From Geobacter sp. UBA6151 (GTDB lineage: Bacteria; Desulfobacterota; Desulfuromonadia; Geobacterales; Pseudopelobacteraceae): a stretch of DNA of 37,059 bases. This document shows positions 15,342 through 23,934 of this stretch, piece after piece (the first letter of the stretch is position 1; each line of letters starts with the position of its first letter). Position numbers and translations under genes: made by a program. The notes below the pieces were generated by a model. That model saw only the letters and a list, made by a program, of their open reading frames with translations. It ran no database searches and was not told the DNA's origin. The DNA is taken from contig DIUT01000034.1 of the NCBI GenBank assembly GCA_002423105.1, positions 1 to 37,059 on the forward strand, written 5' to 3'.

Positions 15342-15953
15342 ATGCCTGATAGCGTTGATTTCATAGTGCGTTTCATGTTTTTTGCAGCCGTCCATTCACT
15401 TCTGGCGGCTCCCGCTGTCAAACTCCATCTGCAGAAGCTGATGAACAGCGCTCTGCCGGGCTATCGTCTTATGTACAATCTTGTTTCACTGGTTCTGTTC
15501 GGCTGGGTTATGCTTGCCTGGCAAGCGACAACCGTGATCTATCTGGTGCCCGGCATCTGGAGTCTCATCTTTCATGGGCTCCAGGTCCTGGTTTTACTGG
15601 CGGTTTTTCTCTGTGTCCGGCAGACCGGCATGGCAGCCTTTCTGGGCGTCGACCTGGGCAGGGAGGAGGCATCACCTCGTTTGCAGATATCGGGTTGGTA
15701 CCGTATTGTCCGCCATCCCCTGTACCTGTTGGGCATGTTGTTCTGTCTGCTGAACCCGGTCATGACCAGCCGCTGGCTTGTTCTGACGCTGCTCAGTGCC
15801 GGTTATTTTCTGGTTGGCGCTGTGCTGGAAGAGCGCCGTCTGCTGCGAACCTTCGGCTATGCCTATCATGCCTACCAGAAGCAGGTGCCGTTTCTGATTC
15901 CCCGCCCGTGGCGCACCGTGCGTACGGACCATCCGGAAACTACTTCAGACTGA
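15342..15953 (+). CDS. Membrane methyltransferase-like protein (ICMT/NnrU-like)
   Basis: A 203-residue integral membrane protein with about five hydrophobic segments. The C-terminal half carries the isoprenylcysteine/phospholipid methyltransferase-type pattern: GWYRIVRHPLYLLGMLF near residues 115-131, then LEERRLLRTFG and AYHAYQKQVPFLIPRP. The N-terminal helices resemble NnrU-type proteins. The acceptor is unknown. It is divergent from the kinase-like gene, 91 bases away, and converges with the MglA-like gene. Confidence 0.8.
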   Translation: MPDSVDFIVRFMFFAAVHSLLAAPAVKLHLQKLMNSALPGYRLMYNLVSLVLFGWVMLAWQATTVIYLVPGIWSLIFHGLQVLVLLAVFLCVRQTGMAAFLGVDLGREEASPRLQISGWYRIVRHPLYLLGMLFCLLNPVMTSRWLVLTLLSAGYFLVGAVLEERRLLRTFGYAYHAYQKQVPFLIPRPWRTVRTDHPETTSD

Positions 15954-16012
15954 CCCTTCTACTACCAGCACCAAATGCAGTACTACATCCATGTCAAAGG
16001 AAGAAAGAAACA

Positions 16013-16819
16013 TCAATTGCCGTCCTCGGCTTCGAGTTTCAAGGTTGCGGAAAGGGTGTAGCGCTGTTCATTCCCGTCAACCGTGATCATGACCGGAATG
16101 CGCAGGGTCGTGAGTATTCCTGGCTCAAGAATGGTGTCAGGTGAAGCGTTTGCAGGCGTCGGCGTAGTTGCTTCATCAAGCGTTATGGCTGCGTTTTCAA
16201 CAGCAGGTGTACTGTCGGTGTCTAATTGCGTCTGCTGCTGTGCTCCATGCAGCGTACGCAACGATGCCATCACCTGACGCAAAAGATCTGCCAGTGCAGA
16301 TACTGCTCCCTCCTGGCTGTCGGCAGAGTTTGAAAATACCGGGATGCCGGTCAGCTCGGGCGCAAGGAGATCAAGCATCGTGGGTGGTTCATCCTCGTGG
16401 TCGGAGAGCACCACCATCGGCAGATTAGCGGTATTCTTGCCGTAACTGCCCAGCATTGCTCTGAGGTTGTTCAGGAGAGGCGTGAAGGTTGTTGGCGCAA
16501 GCGGACTTCCAGTAATCAGCGCAATGCCGTCCACCCCTTTGAGCAGCATTTTCCAGGTGCCGGGATTATCCACCTGGCCGGTCAGAGTATAGAGATGAAA
16601 GCAGACCCGGTAACCGTCAAGGCTGGAGGATTCAAAGGGGGTGTAGTCAAAAAACAGCAGAGTGTCCCCACCGGTGACCATGGTTTTCAAGGGACTGCAC
16701 AGTGATGGTTTTATCCGTCTATGGACAAAACGGAACAGCGAACCCTTGCCGCTGTCCGGAGGTCCGTACAGAACGATCTTTGCGTTTATTTCCCGTTTTG
16801 AATGATTGATGACAGCCAT
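16013..16819 (-). CDS. MglA-like small GTPase-fold protein with altered nucleotide motifs
   Basis: A 268-residue protein related to the prokaryotic Ras-like MglA family. The start MAVINHSKREINAK at 16819 is chosen because the longer frame (to 16912) overlaps the upstream gene and adds unrelated residues. MglA-like features are KIVLYGPPDSGKG near residues 14-26, TLTGQVDNPGTWKMLLKGVDGIA (the PGQ-RxxLxGVDG analogue) and a conserved core. However, the P-loop ends GKGS rather than GKT/S, and the G4 position reads LSDHED instead of NKxD, so GTP binding may be weakened. A Thr/Pro-rich linker (about 195-230) joins a small C-terminal beta domain. It follows the 304-residue gene by 10 bases, so the two are cotranscribed. 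Confidence 0.75.
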   Translation of the reverse strand: MAVINHSKREINAKIVLYGPPDSGKGSLFRFVHRRIKPSLCSPLKTMVTGGDTLLFFDYTPFESSSLDGYRVCFHLYTLTGQVDNPGTWKMLLKGVDGIALITGSPLAPTTFTPLLNNLRAMLGSYGKNTANLPMVVLSDHEDEPPTMLDLLAPELTGIPVFSNSADSQEGAVSALADLLRQVMASLRTLHGAQQQTQLDTDSTPAVENAAITLDEATTPTPANASPDTILEPGILTTLRIPVMITVDGNEQRYTLSATLKLEAEDGN

Positions 16820-16829
16820 GGTGTGCGGG

Positions 16830-17744
16830 TCACTTTTTCTTGGTGGCAAGCATTCGTCTTGCCTGGGTGGCGATGACGGAGGAGATGTTGCGGCTTTTGG
16901 CGTAAGCGGCAATATCTTTCTCGCTCATGGTTCCCAGAAAACGTAAAGCGTGGGCCAAGGGGGTTTTTGTGTTTTCAACCAGCGCTTTGCGGATCTGGTA
17001 GTTCTTCACCCACTCCTTATTGGCGCAGATGATACGGATGATTTCGTCGTTCTGAACAGATGACTTGAGGATGGTCAGGACTTCCGGTTCGGTTAGGCGG
17101 GGATTTTTCAACACTCCGCTGCTGACCAGCTTGTTGGAGTCCTTGACCAGTATCTTGCGCCACTCCTTGTCGCCGGTCAGAGCCGTCTTGATCTTTTCGG
17201 CGATACCGAGGCTCTGGGCCAGCTGATATTTACTGAGATGTTCTTCGCTTTCCTCGTCCTCTTCTTCACCGGTTTCTTCGGCAGCGGATTCCATCTCCTC
17301 TGCCGCAGGCTCCTGTTCCACGTCACCATGCTCTACTGCCTCAGGTTCTTCCTGGACAACAACAGCAGGGGTTTCCGCTGCACCGGGCTGTTCCAGGATG
17401 GCGCGTGTCGCATCGCTCAGACACGGATGCCCAAGCAGCAGGCTGCGCACAAAGGGGCGTTTGCCCGCGCCGTGCGCTATTGTGTGCAGGAGGGAGGGGT
17501 GCAGATCGTCCCAGCCGTTCAAGGCTGAAAAAAGTTCGTCGCTCAGGGAGGCCAGGGTGTGCAGCGCGCGTTGCCGTACTTCGGGAACTGCATCCTGGCA
17601 GAGACAGAACAATAGCAGTATCTGGCGCCTGGGGGGGAGGGTAGAAACTCCATCCGCCCCCCGCAGGCGTTCATCAAGTGCTGTTCCGGGCCGGACAAAG
17701 GCAGCTACTTCCGAGGGTATGGTGATCCTGACCGGAGCTGCCAT
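16830..17744 (-). CDS. Hypothetical protein with HEAT-like N-terminus and acidic linker
   Basis: A 304-residue soluble protein of unknown function. The N-terminal region (30-120) is helical and Leu/Ala-rich, with a HEAT-like pattern (VPEVRQRALHTLASLSD). The middle (125-170) is an extremely acidic Glu/Ala-rich linker. The C-terminal half (170-304) is helical and contains a second repeat-like region (KNPRLTEPEVLTILKSS) ending in a basic KKK tail. It lies between the SPOR-domain gene (9 bases upstream) and the MglA-like gene (10 bases downstream), so the three probably form one unit. A scaffold that binds the MglA-like protein is possible but is inferred from adjacency alone. Confidence 0.75.
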   Translation of the reverse strand: MAAPVRITIPSEVAAFVRPGTALDERLRGADGVSTLPPRRQILLLFCLCQDAVPEVRQRALHTLASLSDELFSALNGWDDLHPSLLHTIAHGAGKRPFVRSLLLGHPCLSDATRAILEQPGAAETPAVVVQEEPEAVEHGDVEQEPAAEEMESAAEETGEEEDEESEEHLSKYQLAQSLGIAEKIKTALTGDKEWRKILVKDSNKLVSSGVLKNPRLTEPEVLTILKSSVQNDEIIRIICANKEWVKNYQIRKALVENTKTPLAHALRFLGTMSEKDIAAYAKSRNISSVIATQARRMLATKKK

Positions 17745-17753
17745 TGCGTGCTT

Positions 17754-18770
17754 CTATTCCAGCACCGGTGAGCCGGAAACAGCGGTTTTTACCTTTTTCA
17801 GCGCAGCCTCGGCTGCGGTGCGGTCGGTAAATGTTCCGGCGGTCAGCTTTCTGGATGAGATTTGGACCGTGGTTTTTTGCACGCTAACCTTGATTCCCGA
17901 TGCCGCCAATCGTTGCTGCTCTGACTGGGCTCCGGAAAGCAGGGCATAGGAGCCGGCAAAAACCTCATGTTTGTCGCCCTTTTGCACCATGAAGCCGTCG
18001 CCTGTCTGGCGTTTCAGCATTTCAACCGCCTTTTGCGCTTCGGCCTTGTCCGCGAATGCGCCGTACTGAAGACGATGCATGGCTGCCGGTTTCTTTGGTC
18101 CCATGGTCATAGTTGGGGTCAGGCCTGCTTTTTTGAGCTTTGCCATATCTTCCGCAAGTTTTCCCTCAACCGTGTATAAACCAACCACCAAGGTCCAGGG
18201 GCCGCTGCCCTTGGGCACTTTTGCGGTCTTTGGTGACGCCGGTTTTGACGCAACAGCTTGCTTGTCCGCTGTCTGTGCCGGGGCAGGCTTGCCAACTGCC
18301 GGAGCTGTGCTGGTCTTGGCAGGAGTTGCTGCGGCAGGCTGGGCGGCCTTTGTGGCAGGAACAGTGGCGGCCGACTGCTTTGCTTCAGGTTTGGCAGCTG
18401 ATGCAACAGGTGGCGCTGCCGGTTTGGCGGGGCTTACTGCCGGGGAAGCCGGGGCCGGTTTTGCAGCAGCCATCGGCGCTGCAGGTGGTGTGCCTGGTTT
18501 TGCCGGTTCCGCTGGCATAACCGATGTCTGTGGTTGAACTTCGCCTTTGGGTGGTAGTGGTTGTTTGACCACTTGCGGCGGAGTTGGCGGTTTCGGTGGA
18601 GACTCCTGGGGCCGTATCAGGCCGGTGAAAAAGTACAGGTAGCCGACAATGCCCAGCAGCAGCAACAGCAGAACCAGCAGCGTTGTCTGCCGTCCCTTGT
18701 CCTGCTGTCCCTGATCTTCCGGCGGAGTACCGGCGTCATCTGCCGGTTTCTTGTTGAATTTAAATTCCAT
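17754..18770 (-). CDS. Membrane-anchored SPOR-domain protein
   Basis: A 338-residue protein with an N-terminal cytoplasmic stretch, one membrane span (about 29-48, TTLLVLLLLLLGIVGYLYFF) and a long Pro/Ala/Lys low-complexity periplasmic linker (55-190). The C-terminal region holds two SPOR-like units: one near 192-262 (WTLVVGLYTVEGKLAEDMAKL, RLQYGAFADKAEAQKAVEML) and another near 263-335 (EVFAGSYALLSGAQ, LTAGTFTDRTAAEAALKKV). SPOR domains bind denuded peptidoglycan, so a cell-envelope or division-site role is likely. Closely spaced with the gene downstream and 12 bases after the EF-G gene upstream. Confidence 0.88.
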   Translation of the reverse strand: MEFKFNKKPADDAGTPPEDQGQQDKGRQTTLLVLLLLLLGIVGYLYFFTGLIRPQESPPKPPTPPQVVKQPLPPKGEVQPQTSVMPAEPAKPGTPPAAPMAAAKPAPASPAVSPAKPAAPPVASAAKPEAKQSAATVPATKAAQPAAATPAKTSTAPAVGKPAPAQTADKQAVASKPASPKTAKVPKGSGPWTLVVGLYTVEGKLAEDMAKLKKAGLTPTMTMGPKKPAAMHRLQYGAFADKAEAQKAVEMLKRQTGDGFMVQKGDKHEVFAGSYALLSGAQSEQQRLAASGIKVSVQKTTVQISSRKLTAGTFTDRTAAEAALKKVKTAVSGSPVLE

Positions 18771-18782
18771 AAACTGCCTCCA

Positions 18783-20867
18783 TTACTCTTTCTTGGATGC
18801 CTGGGCCTCGGCGATCACCTTCTGGGCCAGGTGGGTCGGCACCTCTTCATAGTGCGAAAATTCGGTGCTGAACAGGCCGCGGTCACTGGTCATGGACTTC
18901 AGGTCATTGGAGTATGCCAGTACCTCGGACATCGGCACAACTGCCTTTATGGACTGGGAGTGGGCCTTCGGCTCCACACCCACCACCTTGCCCCGCCGCG
19001 AGTTCAGATCGCCGATCACGTCTCCCATGTTTTCGTCAGGTACGGTGACGGTCAGGTTGACTATCGGTTCCAACAGCACCGGCTTGCACTGCTCCATCGC
19101 TTTTTTGAAGGCCATGGAACCGGCCACCTTGAAAGCCATCTCAGAGGAGTCAACCGTGTGGAATGAACCATCATACAGTGCCACCCTGAAGTCCACCACC
19201 GGGTAGTCGGCCAGGAAACCGTCGGCAGCGGCCTCCTGAATCCCCTTGTCCACGGCCGGGATGTACTGGCGGGGGATGACGCCGCCCACGATCTTGTCTT
19301 CGAAGATATACCCATCGCCTCGACCGGTGGGGCTCAGTTCAATCCAGCAATCGCCATACTGACCTTTGCCGCCGGATTGCTTCTTGTACTTGCCCTGCAC
19401 CTTTGCCGAACCGCGTATCGTCTCGAAATAGGGTACCTTGGGGGTTTTCAGCAGCACTTCCACGTTGAACTTGCGCTTCATCTTCTCCACGATCACGTCC
19501 AGGTGCACCTGGCCCAGGCCGGAGATGATGAACTCCTTGGTCTGGGTATCGCGGTGGGATTCAAGGGTCGGTTCTTCCTCGATCATCCGGTGCAGGGCGT
19601 TGTGGATTTTGTCCTCATCGGCCTTGGTTTTGGGCTCAATGGCATAGGAGATGACCGGCAGTAATTGCCTGGCCTGCTCATAAATGATCGGATTGTTGGG
19701 GTCGCAGAGGGTGTCGCCGGTCACGGTCTCCTTCAGCTTGGCAACTGCCACGATATCGCCGGCAAAGGCCTGCTTGACCGGCTTCTGCTTCTTGCCCTCC
19801 AACTCGTAGATCTGGCCGATCCGTTCTTCGGTTCCCTTGGTGGAGTTATAGATGGTGGAGTCGGAATTGAGCGTGCCGGAGTAGATGCGGAAGACGGTGA
19901 TCTTGCCGGTGTAGGGGTCGGAGGTGGTTTTGAAGACCAGCGCTGAAAACGGCTCTTTCTCATCCGGGCCACGATCAATCAGCTCCTTGGTTTTGGGGTG
20001 GGTGCCCACCGCTCTGGTGCGGTCAAGGGGAGAAGGCAGAAAATCACAGACCGCGGCAAGCAACTGGGTGACGCCGATATTCTGGGTTGCGGAGCCGCAC
20101 AGTACCGGGGTGAACGTGTTACGCATGGTGCCCACCCGCAAACCGTCCAGTATCTCTTCTTCGCTCAGCTCACCGTTTTCCAGGTATTTTTCCGTCAGGG
20201 CGTCGTAGGCTTCAGCAACAATTTCCACCATATGTTCCCGCAGGCGCTGCGCCTCTTCCTGCAGATCAGCCGGTATTGCCGTCTCTTCACATTTGCCTGA
20301 GCCGTCCTTGGCATATTTGCAGGCTTTCATCCGGATCAGGTCGATAACGCCTTCAAAGTTGTCTTCAGCGCCGATCGGCATCTGAATAGCCACGCCGCGG
20401 GCGCCAAGGGACGTTTCCATATCGTCGATAGCGCGCAGAAAGCTGGCCCGCTCTTTGTCCATCTTGTTCACAAAGGCGATGCGCGGAATCTCGAACTCGT
20501 TGGCCCAGGCCCAGACCTCCTCGGTCTGTACCTTAACCCCTGAAATGGCTGACAGAATAACTACGGCACAGTCAAGGGAGCGCATGCAGGCGCGGGTGTC
20601 TCCGATAAAGTCTCCGTAACCGGGGGTATCCACGAAGTGTATGGAGTGTGCTTGCCACTCGCAATGATCAAAGGAGGAGGTAATGGATATCTTGCGCTTG
20701 ATCTCCTCCGGTTCGAAATCCATGGTGGAGGTGCCGTCGTCAACCCGGCCAAGACGGTCAATCATGCCGGTGTTGAACAGGATCGCTTCCGCCAGGGACG
20801 TTTTGCCGGCCCCGCCGTGTGCCACAATCCCCAGGTTACGGATCTTTTCGGTTGGATAGGTTCCCAT
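18783..20867 (-). CDS. fusA: Elongation factor G paralogue (EF-G-2 type)
   Basis: Ribosome-binding translational GTPase. At 694 residues it has all EF-G domains. The P-loop is AHGGAGKTS (16-24) in place of the housekeeping AHVDHGKTT/AHIDAGKTT, which with the overall sequence places it among EF-G-2-like paralogues. The G3 DTPGYGDF and G4 NKMD motifs are intact, and the C-terminal domain has PRQYIPAVDKGIQEA and a RGKVVGVEP segment. AGGAGG ribosome binding site upstream. It is unlikely to be the main fusA, because it is not in the str operon (no rpsL/rpsG/tuf neighbours). Its role may be specialised translocation or ribosome recycling; the symbol is given for the family only. Confidence 0.93.
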   Translation of the reverse strand: MGTYPTEKIRNLGIVAHGGAGKTSLAEAILFNTGMIDRLGRVDDGTSTMDFEPEEIKRKISITSSFDHCEWQAHSIHFVDTPGYGDFIGDTRACMRSLDCAVVILSAISGVKVQTEEVWAWANEFEIPRIAFVNKMDKERASFLRAIDDMETSLGARGVAIQMPIGAEDNFEGVIDLIRMKACKYAKDGSGKCEETAIPADLQEEAQRLREHMVEIVAEAYDALTEKYLENGELSEEEILDGLRVGTMRNTFTPVLCGSATQNIGVTQLLAAVCDFLPSPLDRTRAVGTHPKTKELIDRGPDEKEPFSALVFKTTSDPYTGKITVFRIYSGTLNSDSTIYNSTKGTEERIGQIYELEGKKQKPVKQAFAGDIVAVAKLKETVTGDTLCDPNNPIIYEQARQLLPVISYAIEPKTKADEDKIHNALHRMIEEEPTLESHRDTQTKEFIISGLGQVHLDVIVEKMKRKFNVEVLLKTPKVPYFETIRGSAKVQGKYKKQSGGKGQYGDCWIELSPTGRGDGYIFEDKIVGGVIPRQYIPAVDKGIQEAAADGFLADYPVVDFRVALYDGSFHTVDSSEMAFKVAGSMAFKKAMEQCKPVLLEPIVNLTVTVPDENMGDVIGDLNSRRGKVVGVEPKAHSQSIKAVVPMSEVLAYSNDLKSMTSDRGLFSTEFSHYEEVPTHLAQKVIAEAQASKKE

Positions 20868-20898
20868 GCACAGCCTCCTTGTTTGCGTGGTATGTTGT

Positions 20899-21678
20899 TC
20901 AGATGCCGGTAATTAAGCTGTTCCGTTCAAACAAAATCCTCAATCCGTCAAGGGTCAGAAATTCGTCAACCTCGTCAATGGTCCGCGATTCCGGAGCAAT
21001 CAAGGTTGCCAGGCCGCCGGTGGCGATTACTCTGGGCTGGTCTTTGCTTTCGCTTTTGATCCGTTCCACGATGCCGTCAACCAGGCCGACATAGCCATAA
21101 TACATGCCGGACTGCATGGAGTTGACGGTGTTTTTGGCAATAACCTGGGGAGGTCGGGCGATATCAACCCTGGGCAATTTGCTGGCTCGCTGGAACAATG
21201 CCTCAATGGAGATGGCCAGGCCGGGGGCGATGGCGCCGCCGCAATACTCGCCTTTGCCGTTAACGTAGTCGAAGGTGGTGGCGGTGCCGAAATCGACAAT
21301 AACCAGAGCGCAGTGGTGTTTCTCGTAGCCGGCAACCGCGTTAACAATGCGATCGGCCCCCACCTCGCGCGGGTTATCGTACTGGATCTGCATGCCGGTT
21401 TTGACACCCGGTCCTACCACCAGCGGCGTTACGGCAAAGAAATCGCGGCAGAGCGCCTCAAGGACGCCGGTCAGGGGAGGAACAACCGACGAGATGATGA
21501 TGGCCTTGATACAGCCGCAGGTAAGATTTTCAAGGGAAAACAACGTGTGCAGCAGTACCCCGTATTCATCGGAGGTGCGGGATTTGTCAGTGGATATGCG
21601 CCAGTGCCGGACAAGTTTCCGGTCATCGTAGATGCCCAGCACGATGTTGCTGTTACCGACGTCAATGACCAGAAGCAT
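20899..21678 (-). CDS. coaX: Type III pantothenate kinase
   Basis: Catalyses ATP-dependent phosphorylation of pantothenate, the first step of coenzyme A synthesis. The start MLLVIDVGNSN at 21678 gives 259 residues, the usual length; an ATG six codons upstream is an alternative. The family motifs DVGNSNIVLGIYD (phosphate-binding, residues 6-18), GADRIVNAVAGYEKH and VDFGTATTFDYVNGKGEYCGGAIAPG-type block (split by a Gly-rich turn) are visible. The ASKF acetate/sugar kinase fold is expected. It is 31 bases upstream of the EF-G gene on the same strand and divergent from the cytochrome gene. Confidence 0.95.
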   Translation of the reverse strand: MLLVIDVGNSNIVLGIYDDRKLVRHWRISTDKSRTSDEYGVLLHTLFSLENLTCGCIKAIIISSVVPPLTGVLEALCRDFFAVTPLVVGPGVKTGMQIQYDNPREVGADRIVNAVAGYEKHHCALVIVDFGTATTFDYVNGKGEYCGGAIAPGLAISIEALFQRASKLPRVDIARPPQVIAKNTVNSMQSGMYYGYVGLVDGIVERIKSESKDQPRVIATGGLATLIAPESRTIDEVDEFLTLDGLRILFERNSLITGI

Positions 21679-21863
21679 CCCAGGCAAGCCTCGCATCTTT
21701 TCTCGAAAATACGCGCCATACTCACGCAGATGGCGACGTCAACAACCCTGTGTTTCAGGCTGCTGTCCACCGTAGAATGGTGTACGTGTATACCATAGCT
21801 CAAACAGCGTATCAACCGCAAAACCGCCCCTGTTATCCAGCTTCGCGCGCCGCCAATAAACGA

Positions 21864-21892
21864 TTGACGGTCTTTCCTGGCGGCTGTATAGT
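21864..21892 (+). promoter_or_regulatory. Sigma70-type promoter of the dodecaheme cytochrome gene
   Basis: TTGACG (21864-21869) and TATAGT (21887-21892) with an ideal 17-base spacer. The predicted start of transcription near 21899 leaves a 40-base leader with an AGGAG ribosome binding site. This is one of the best promoter matches in the window. Confidence 0.7.
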
Positions 21893-21940
21893 GGCGCGTC
21901 AAATTCTGTAATTTCATCACGGTAGACAGGAGCGGAAATA

Positions 21941-22966
21941 ATGATCAGAAGAGTGGGTCTGTATGGTGTGCTGCTGCTATTGCTTATGGCCGGAAACGTG
22001 CTGGCTGTCGAAACCAAGGATATCAGATTCTCCTTCAAAAGCGCCGAGCCGGTGGTTTTCAGCCATGCCTTGCACCTGGAGAAGTACCGTAATAATTGCC
22101 GCATTTGCCACAACACCCTCTATGACTTGCGTAGCCGTAAAAACTTTACCATGGCTGAGATGGAGAAAGGCAAGTCCTGTGGTGCCTGCCACACCGGCGC
22201 AAGGGCGTTTAGCGTAGCCACCGAGAAAGACTGCTCACGCTGCCACCAGGGCAAGCCGCGGGAGGTTGCCTACAAGCTCAAGGGCTTGGGAGAGACGACC
22301 TTCAGCCATGCCACGCATATCGCCAAGACCGGCGGAGCCTGTAAAAGCTGCCACAACGGCAAGGTTATCACCGGCAAGGAAAAGCGGGTAACCATGGCGG
22401 AAATGGAAAAGGGCAGAACCTGTGGCGCCTGTCACAACGGCAAGCCCACCTTTACCGTGGCTGGCAACTGTAATCGCTGCCACAAGGGGCTGAAGCCGAA
22501 AGATATCAACTTTGCCGCCAAGGGGGTTACGCCAGCCCAATTCAGCCATGACTTCCATACCCAGGTGTACAAGTGCACCGACTGCCACAGCAAGGTGTTC
22601 CAGTACCGCAAGTCCCCCGGCGTAGTGAGTATGGCCGAGATGGAAAAGGGCAAGTCCTGTGGTGTCTGTCATACCGGTAAAGACGCCTTCTCCGTGGCCG
22701 GAGATTGCGCCAAGTGCCACAAGGGACTGAAAACCGGCACGGTGACCTACAAGATCGACATCGGCGATGCCAAGTTCAGCCATGAATTCCATACCCAGGT
22801 GTACAAGTGTGCTGACTGCCATACCAAGGTCTTCCAGTACAAGGCGTTTTCCAGCAAGGCCAGCATGGCCGACATGCAAAAGGGCAAATCCTGCGGCGCC
22901 TGCCACAACAAGGACAAAGAGGCCTTCTCTGTCGCCGGTGACTGCGACAAATGCCACAATATGTAG
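21941..22966 (+). CDS. Secreted dodecaheme c-type cytochrome (four c7-like triheme domains)
   Basis: A 341-residue periplasmic or exported cytochrome. A signal peptide spans residues 1-22 (cleavage after VLA). Twelve CXXCH haem-binding motifs begin at 53, 80, 98, 134, 161, 177, 212, 240, 256, 290, 318 and 335. They form four repeats of three, each with FSHxxH, CxxCH, MAEMEKGKxCGxCH and an AGDCxxCHKG-like end, i.e. cytochrome c7-type triheme domains in series. This is the architecture of the known 12-haem Geobacter proteins GSU1996 and GSU0592, which act as periplasmic electron wires or capacitors. All axial His ligands look present (FSHxxH). It is monocistronic, with its own promoter and terminator. 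Confidence 0.95.
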   Translation: MIRRVGLYGVLLLLLMAGNVLAVETKDIRFSFKSAEPVVFSHALHLEKYRNNCRICHNTLYDLRSRKNFTMAEMEKGKSCGACHTGARAFSVATEKDCSRCHQGKPREVAYKLKGLGETTFSHATHIAKTGGACKSCHNGKVITGKEKRVTMAEMEKGRTCGACHNGKPTFTVAGNCNRCHKGLKPKDINFAAKGVTPAQFSHDFHTQVYKCTDCHSKVFQYRKSPGVVSMAEMEKGKSCGVCHTGKDAFSVAGDCAKCHKGLKTGTVTYKIDIGDAKFSHEFHTQVYKCADCHTKVFQYKAFSSKASMADMQKGKSCGACHNKDKEAFSVAGDCDKCHNM

Positions 22967-22990
22967 CAGCCTGAAGCAATATAATGAAAA

Positions 22991-23020
22991 GGCGCCCGTC
23001 ATGTGACGGGCGCCTTTTTT
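22991..23020 (+). terminator. Intrinsic terminator of the cytochrome gene
   Basis: A perfect 10-base stem, GGCGCCCGTC and GACGGGCGCC, with an ATGT loop, followed by six T residues at 23015-23020. It begins 25 bases after the cytochrome stop codon. Confidence 0.93.
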
Positions 23021-23343
23021 AGTTGGTGCACCAGGTGTGGCGCGTAGCACCTTCATTGGCAAGTTCCGAGTCCCTAAGGGTTTCCCCCAGTAGACAGCCA
23101 CTTCTCAGTTGTCGTAAAGTCCCAGACGCTGCACTGTCCGTTACATGTTGTTACATAACGTCGCATTTCGTGGATTTACATTGCTTAGTAATAATTTATA
23201 GTGCAGTTCGATAATTAAGTAAGAAGCGACCATAGCCTTTCGTTTGACGTCATATCTGATTTAATCATTTAATCACAAAACACAAATAAAGAGGGTTCTT
23301 GCTCTATGAGTTTTCTGCTGCTCACTCTGTATGGTGGCTGATA
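23021..23343. other. Intergenic region between cytochrome terminator and secretion operon
   Basis: A stretch of about 320 bases with no convincing gene. It becomes A+T rich from about 23,150, unlike its surroundings. It holds the predicted promoter at 23244-23273 and a pair of GTTACAT direct repeats 10 bases apart (23140-23156), upstream of that promoter. Nothing else is recognised. Confidence 0.6.
23244..23273 (+). promoter_or_regulatory. Predicted sigma70-type promoter of the type I secretion operon
   Basis: TTGACG (23244-23249) and TTTAAT (23268-23273) with an 18-base spacer. It is the only good match in the A+T-rich gap and lies 70 bases before the first start codon of the operon. Confidence 0.55.
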
Positions 23344-23934
23344 ATGACCTGCATCTCTGTCATATCAAGTGTCTTTCTTGTGCTGCTGTTGTCGGTATGC
23401 TTTGTTCCCGGGCAACTGTCGGCAGAGCAAAGGAAGGTGACAGATAACGACGGATCCGGATACGTCATACAGATGGGCGCGTTCAGAGAACAAAAAGCCG
23501 CTCAACAGACGATAAGCCGATTGCGCTCTAAAGGCATCGAAGTCTTTATGACTCGCAAGGACAACGGCATGTATGTTGTGCTCTCTCAAAGCTTTACAGC
23601 CAGGAGTAACGCCCGTGACCTTGCTGTATGGTTAGTGACGAGCAAGTTGATCGACACCTATTTTATTACGGCCACGCCGGGAAAGGCTTTCTCCGGGAAT
23701 TCTGCAGGCCATGCAGAGCTTACGGCGCTTGCCCGTGATCATTTGCGTAGTGATCGTTATGAAGCGGCGTACAAATGCTTTTCCGAACTCAACCGGCTGG
23801 AACCCGAACAGGTAGATCATGTGACAGGGATGATTTACGCCCTGGCAGGGATGAAGGAGTTTGAAAAAGCGATGGAGCTGGCCCCCGCAGTGAATTCATT
23901 CTTCTATAAAAAGCTTCCGGTTTCGCAAGAATGA
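23344..23934 (+). CDS. Secreted SPOR/TPR-like protein, first gene of the secretion operon
   Basis: A 196-residue protein with an N-terminal signal sequence (residues 1-27, ending LSA). I chose the ATG at 23344 because it begins exactly at the hydrophobic signal; a TTG at 23299 would add 15 residues and has an upstream GAGGG, so it is not excluded. Residues about 34-105 form a SPOR-like domain (YVIQMGAFREQKAAQQTISRL, KDNGMYVVLSQSF), which is typically peptidoglycan-binding. Residues 125-190 resemble a TPR pair (ARDHLRSDRYEAAYKCFSEL, GMIYALAGMKEFEKAMEL). It overlaps the TolC-like gene by ATGA, so it probably works with that outer-membrane channel. Confidence 0.8.
   Translation: MTCISVISSVFLVLLLSVCFVPGQLSAEQRKVTDNDGSGYVIQMGAFREQKAAQQTISRLRSKGIEVFMTRKDNGMYVVLSQSFTARSNARDLAVWLVTSKLIDTYFITATPGKAFSGNSAGHAELTALARDHLRSDRYEAAYKCFSELNRLEPEQVDHVTGMIYALAGMKEFEKAMELAPAVNSFFYKKLPVSQE

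Noticed and set aside
22235..23101. 288-codon open frame on the minus strand
   Set aside because: Antisense to the cytochrome gene and crossing its terminator; an artefact of the repetitive haem-domain sequence.
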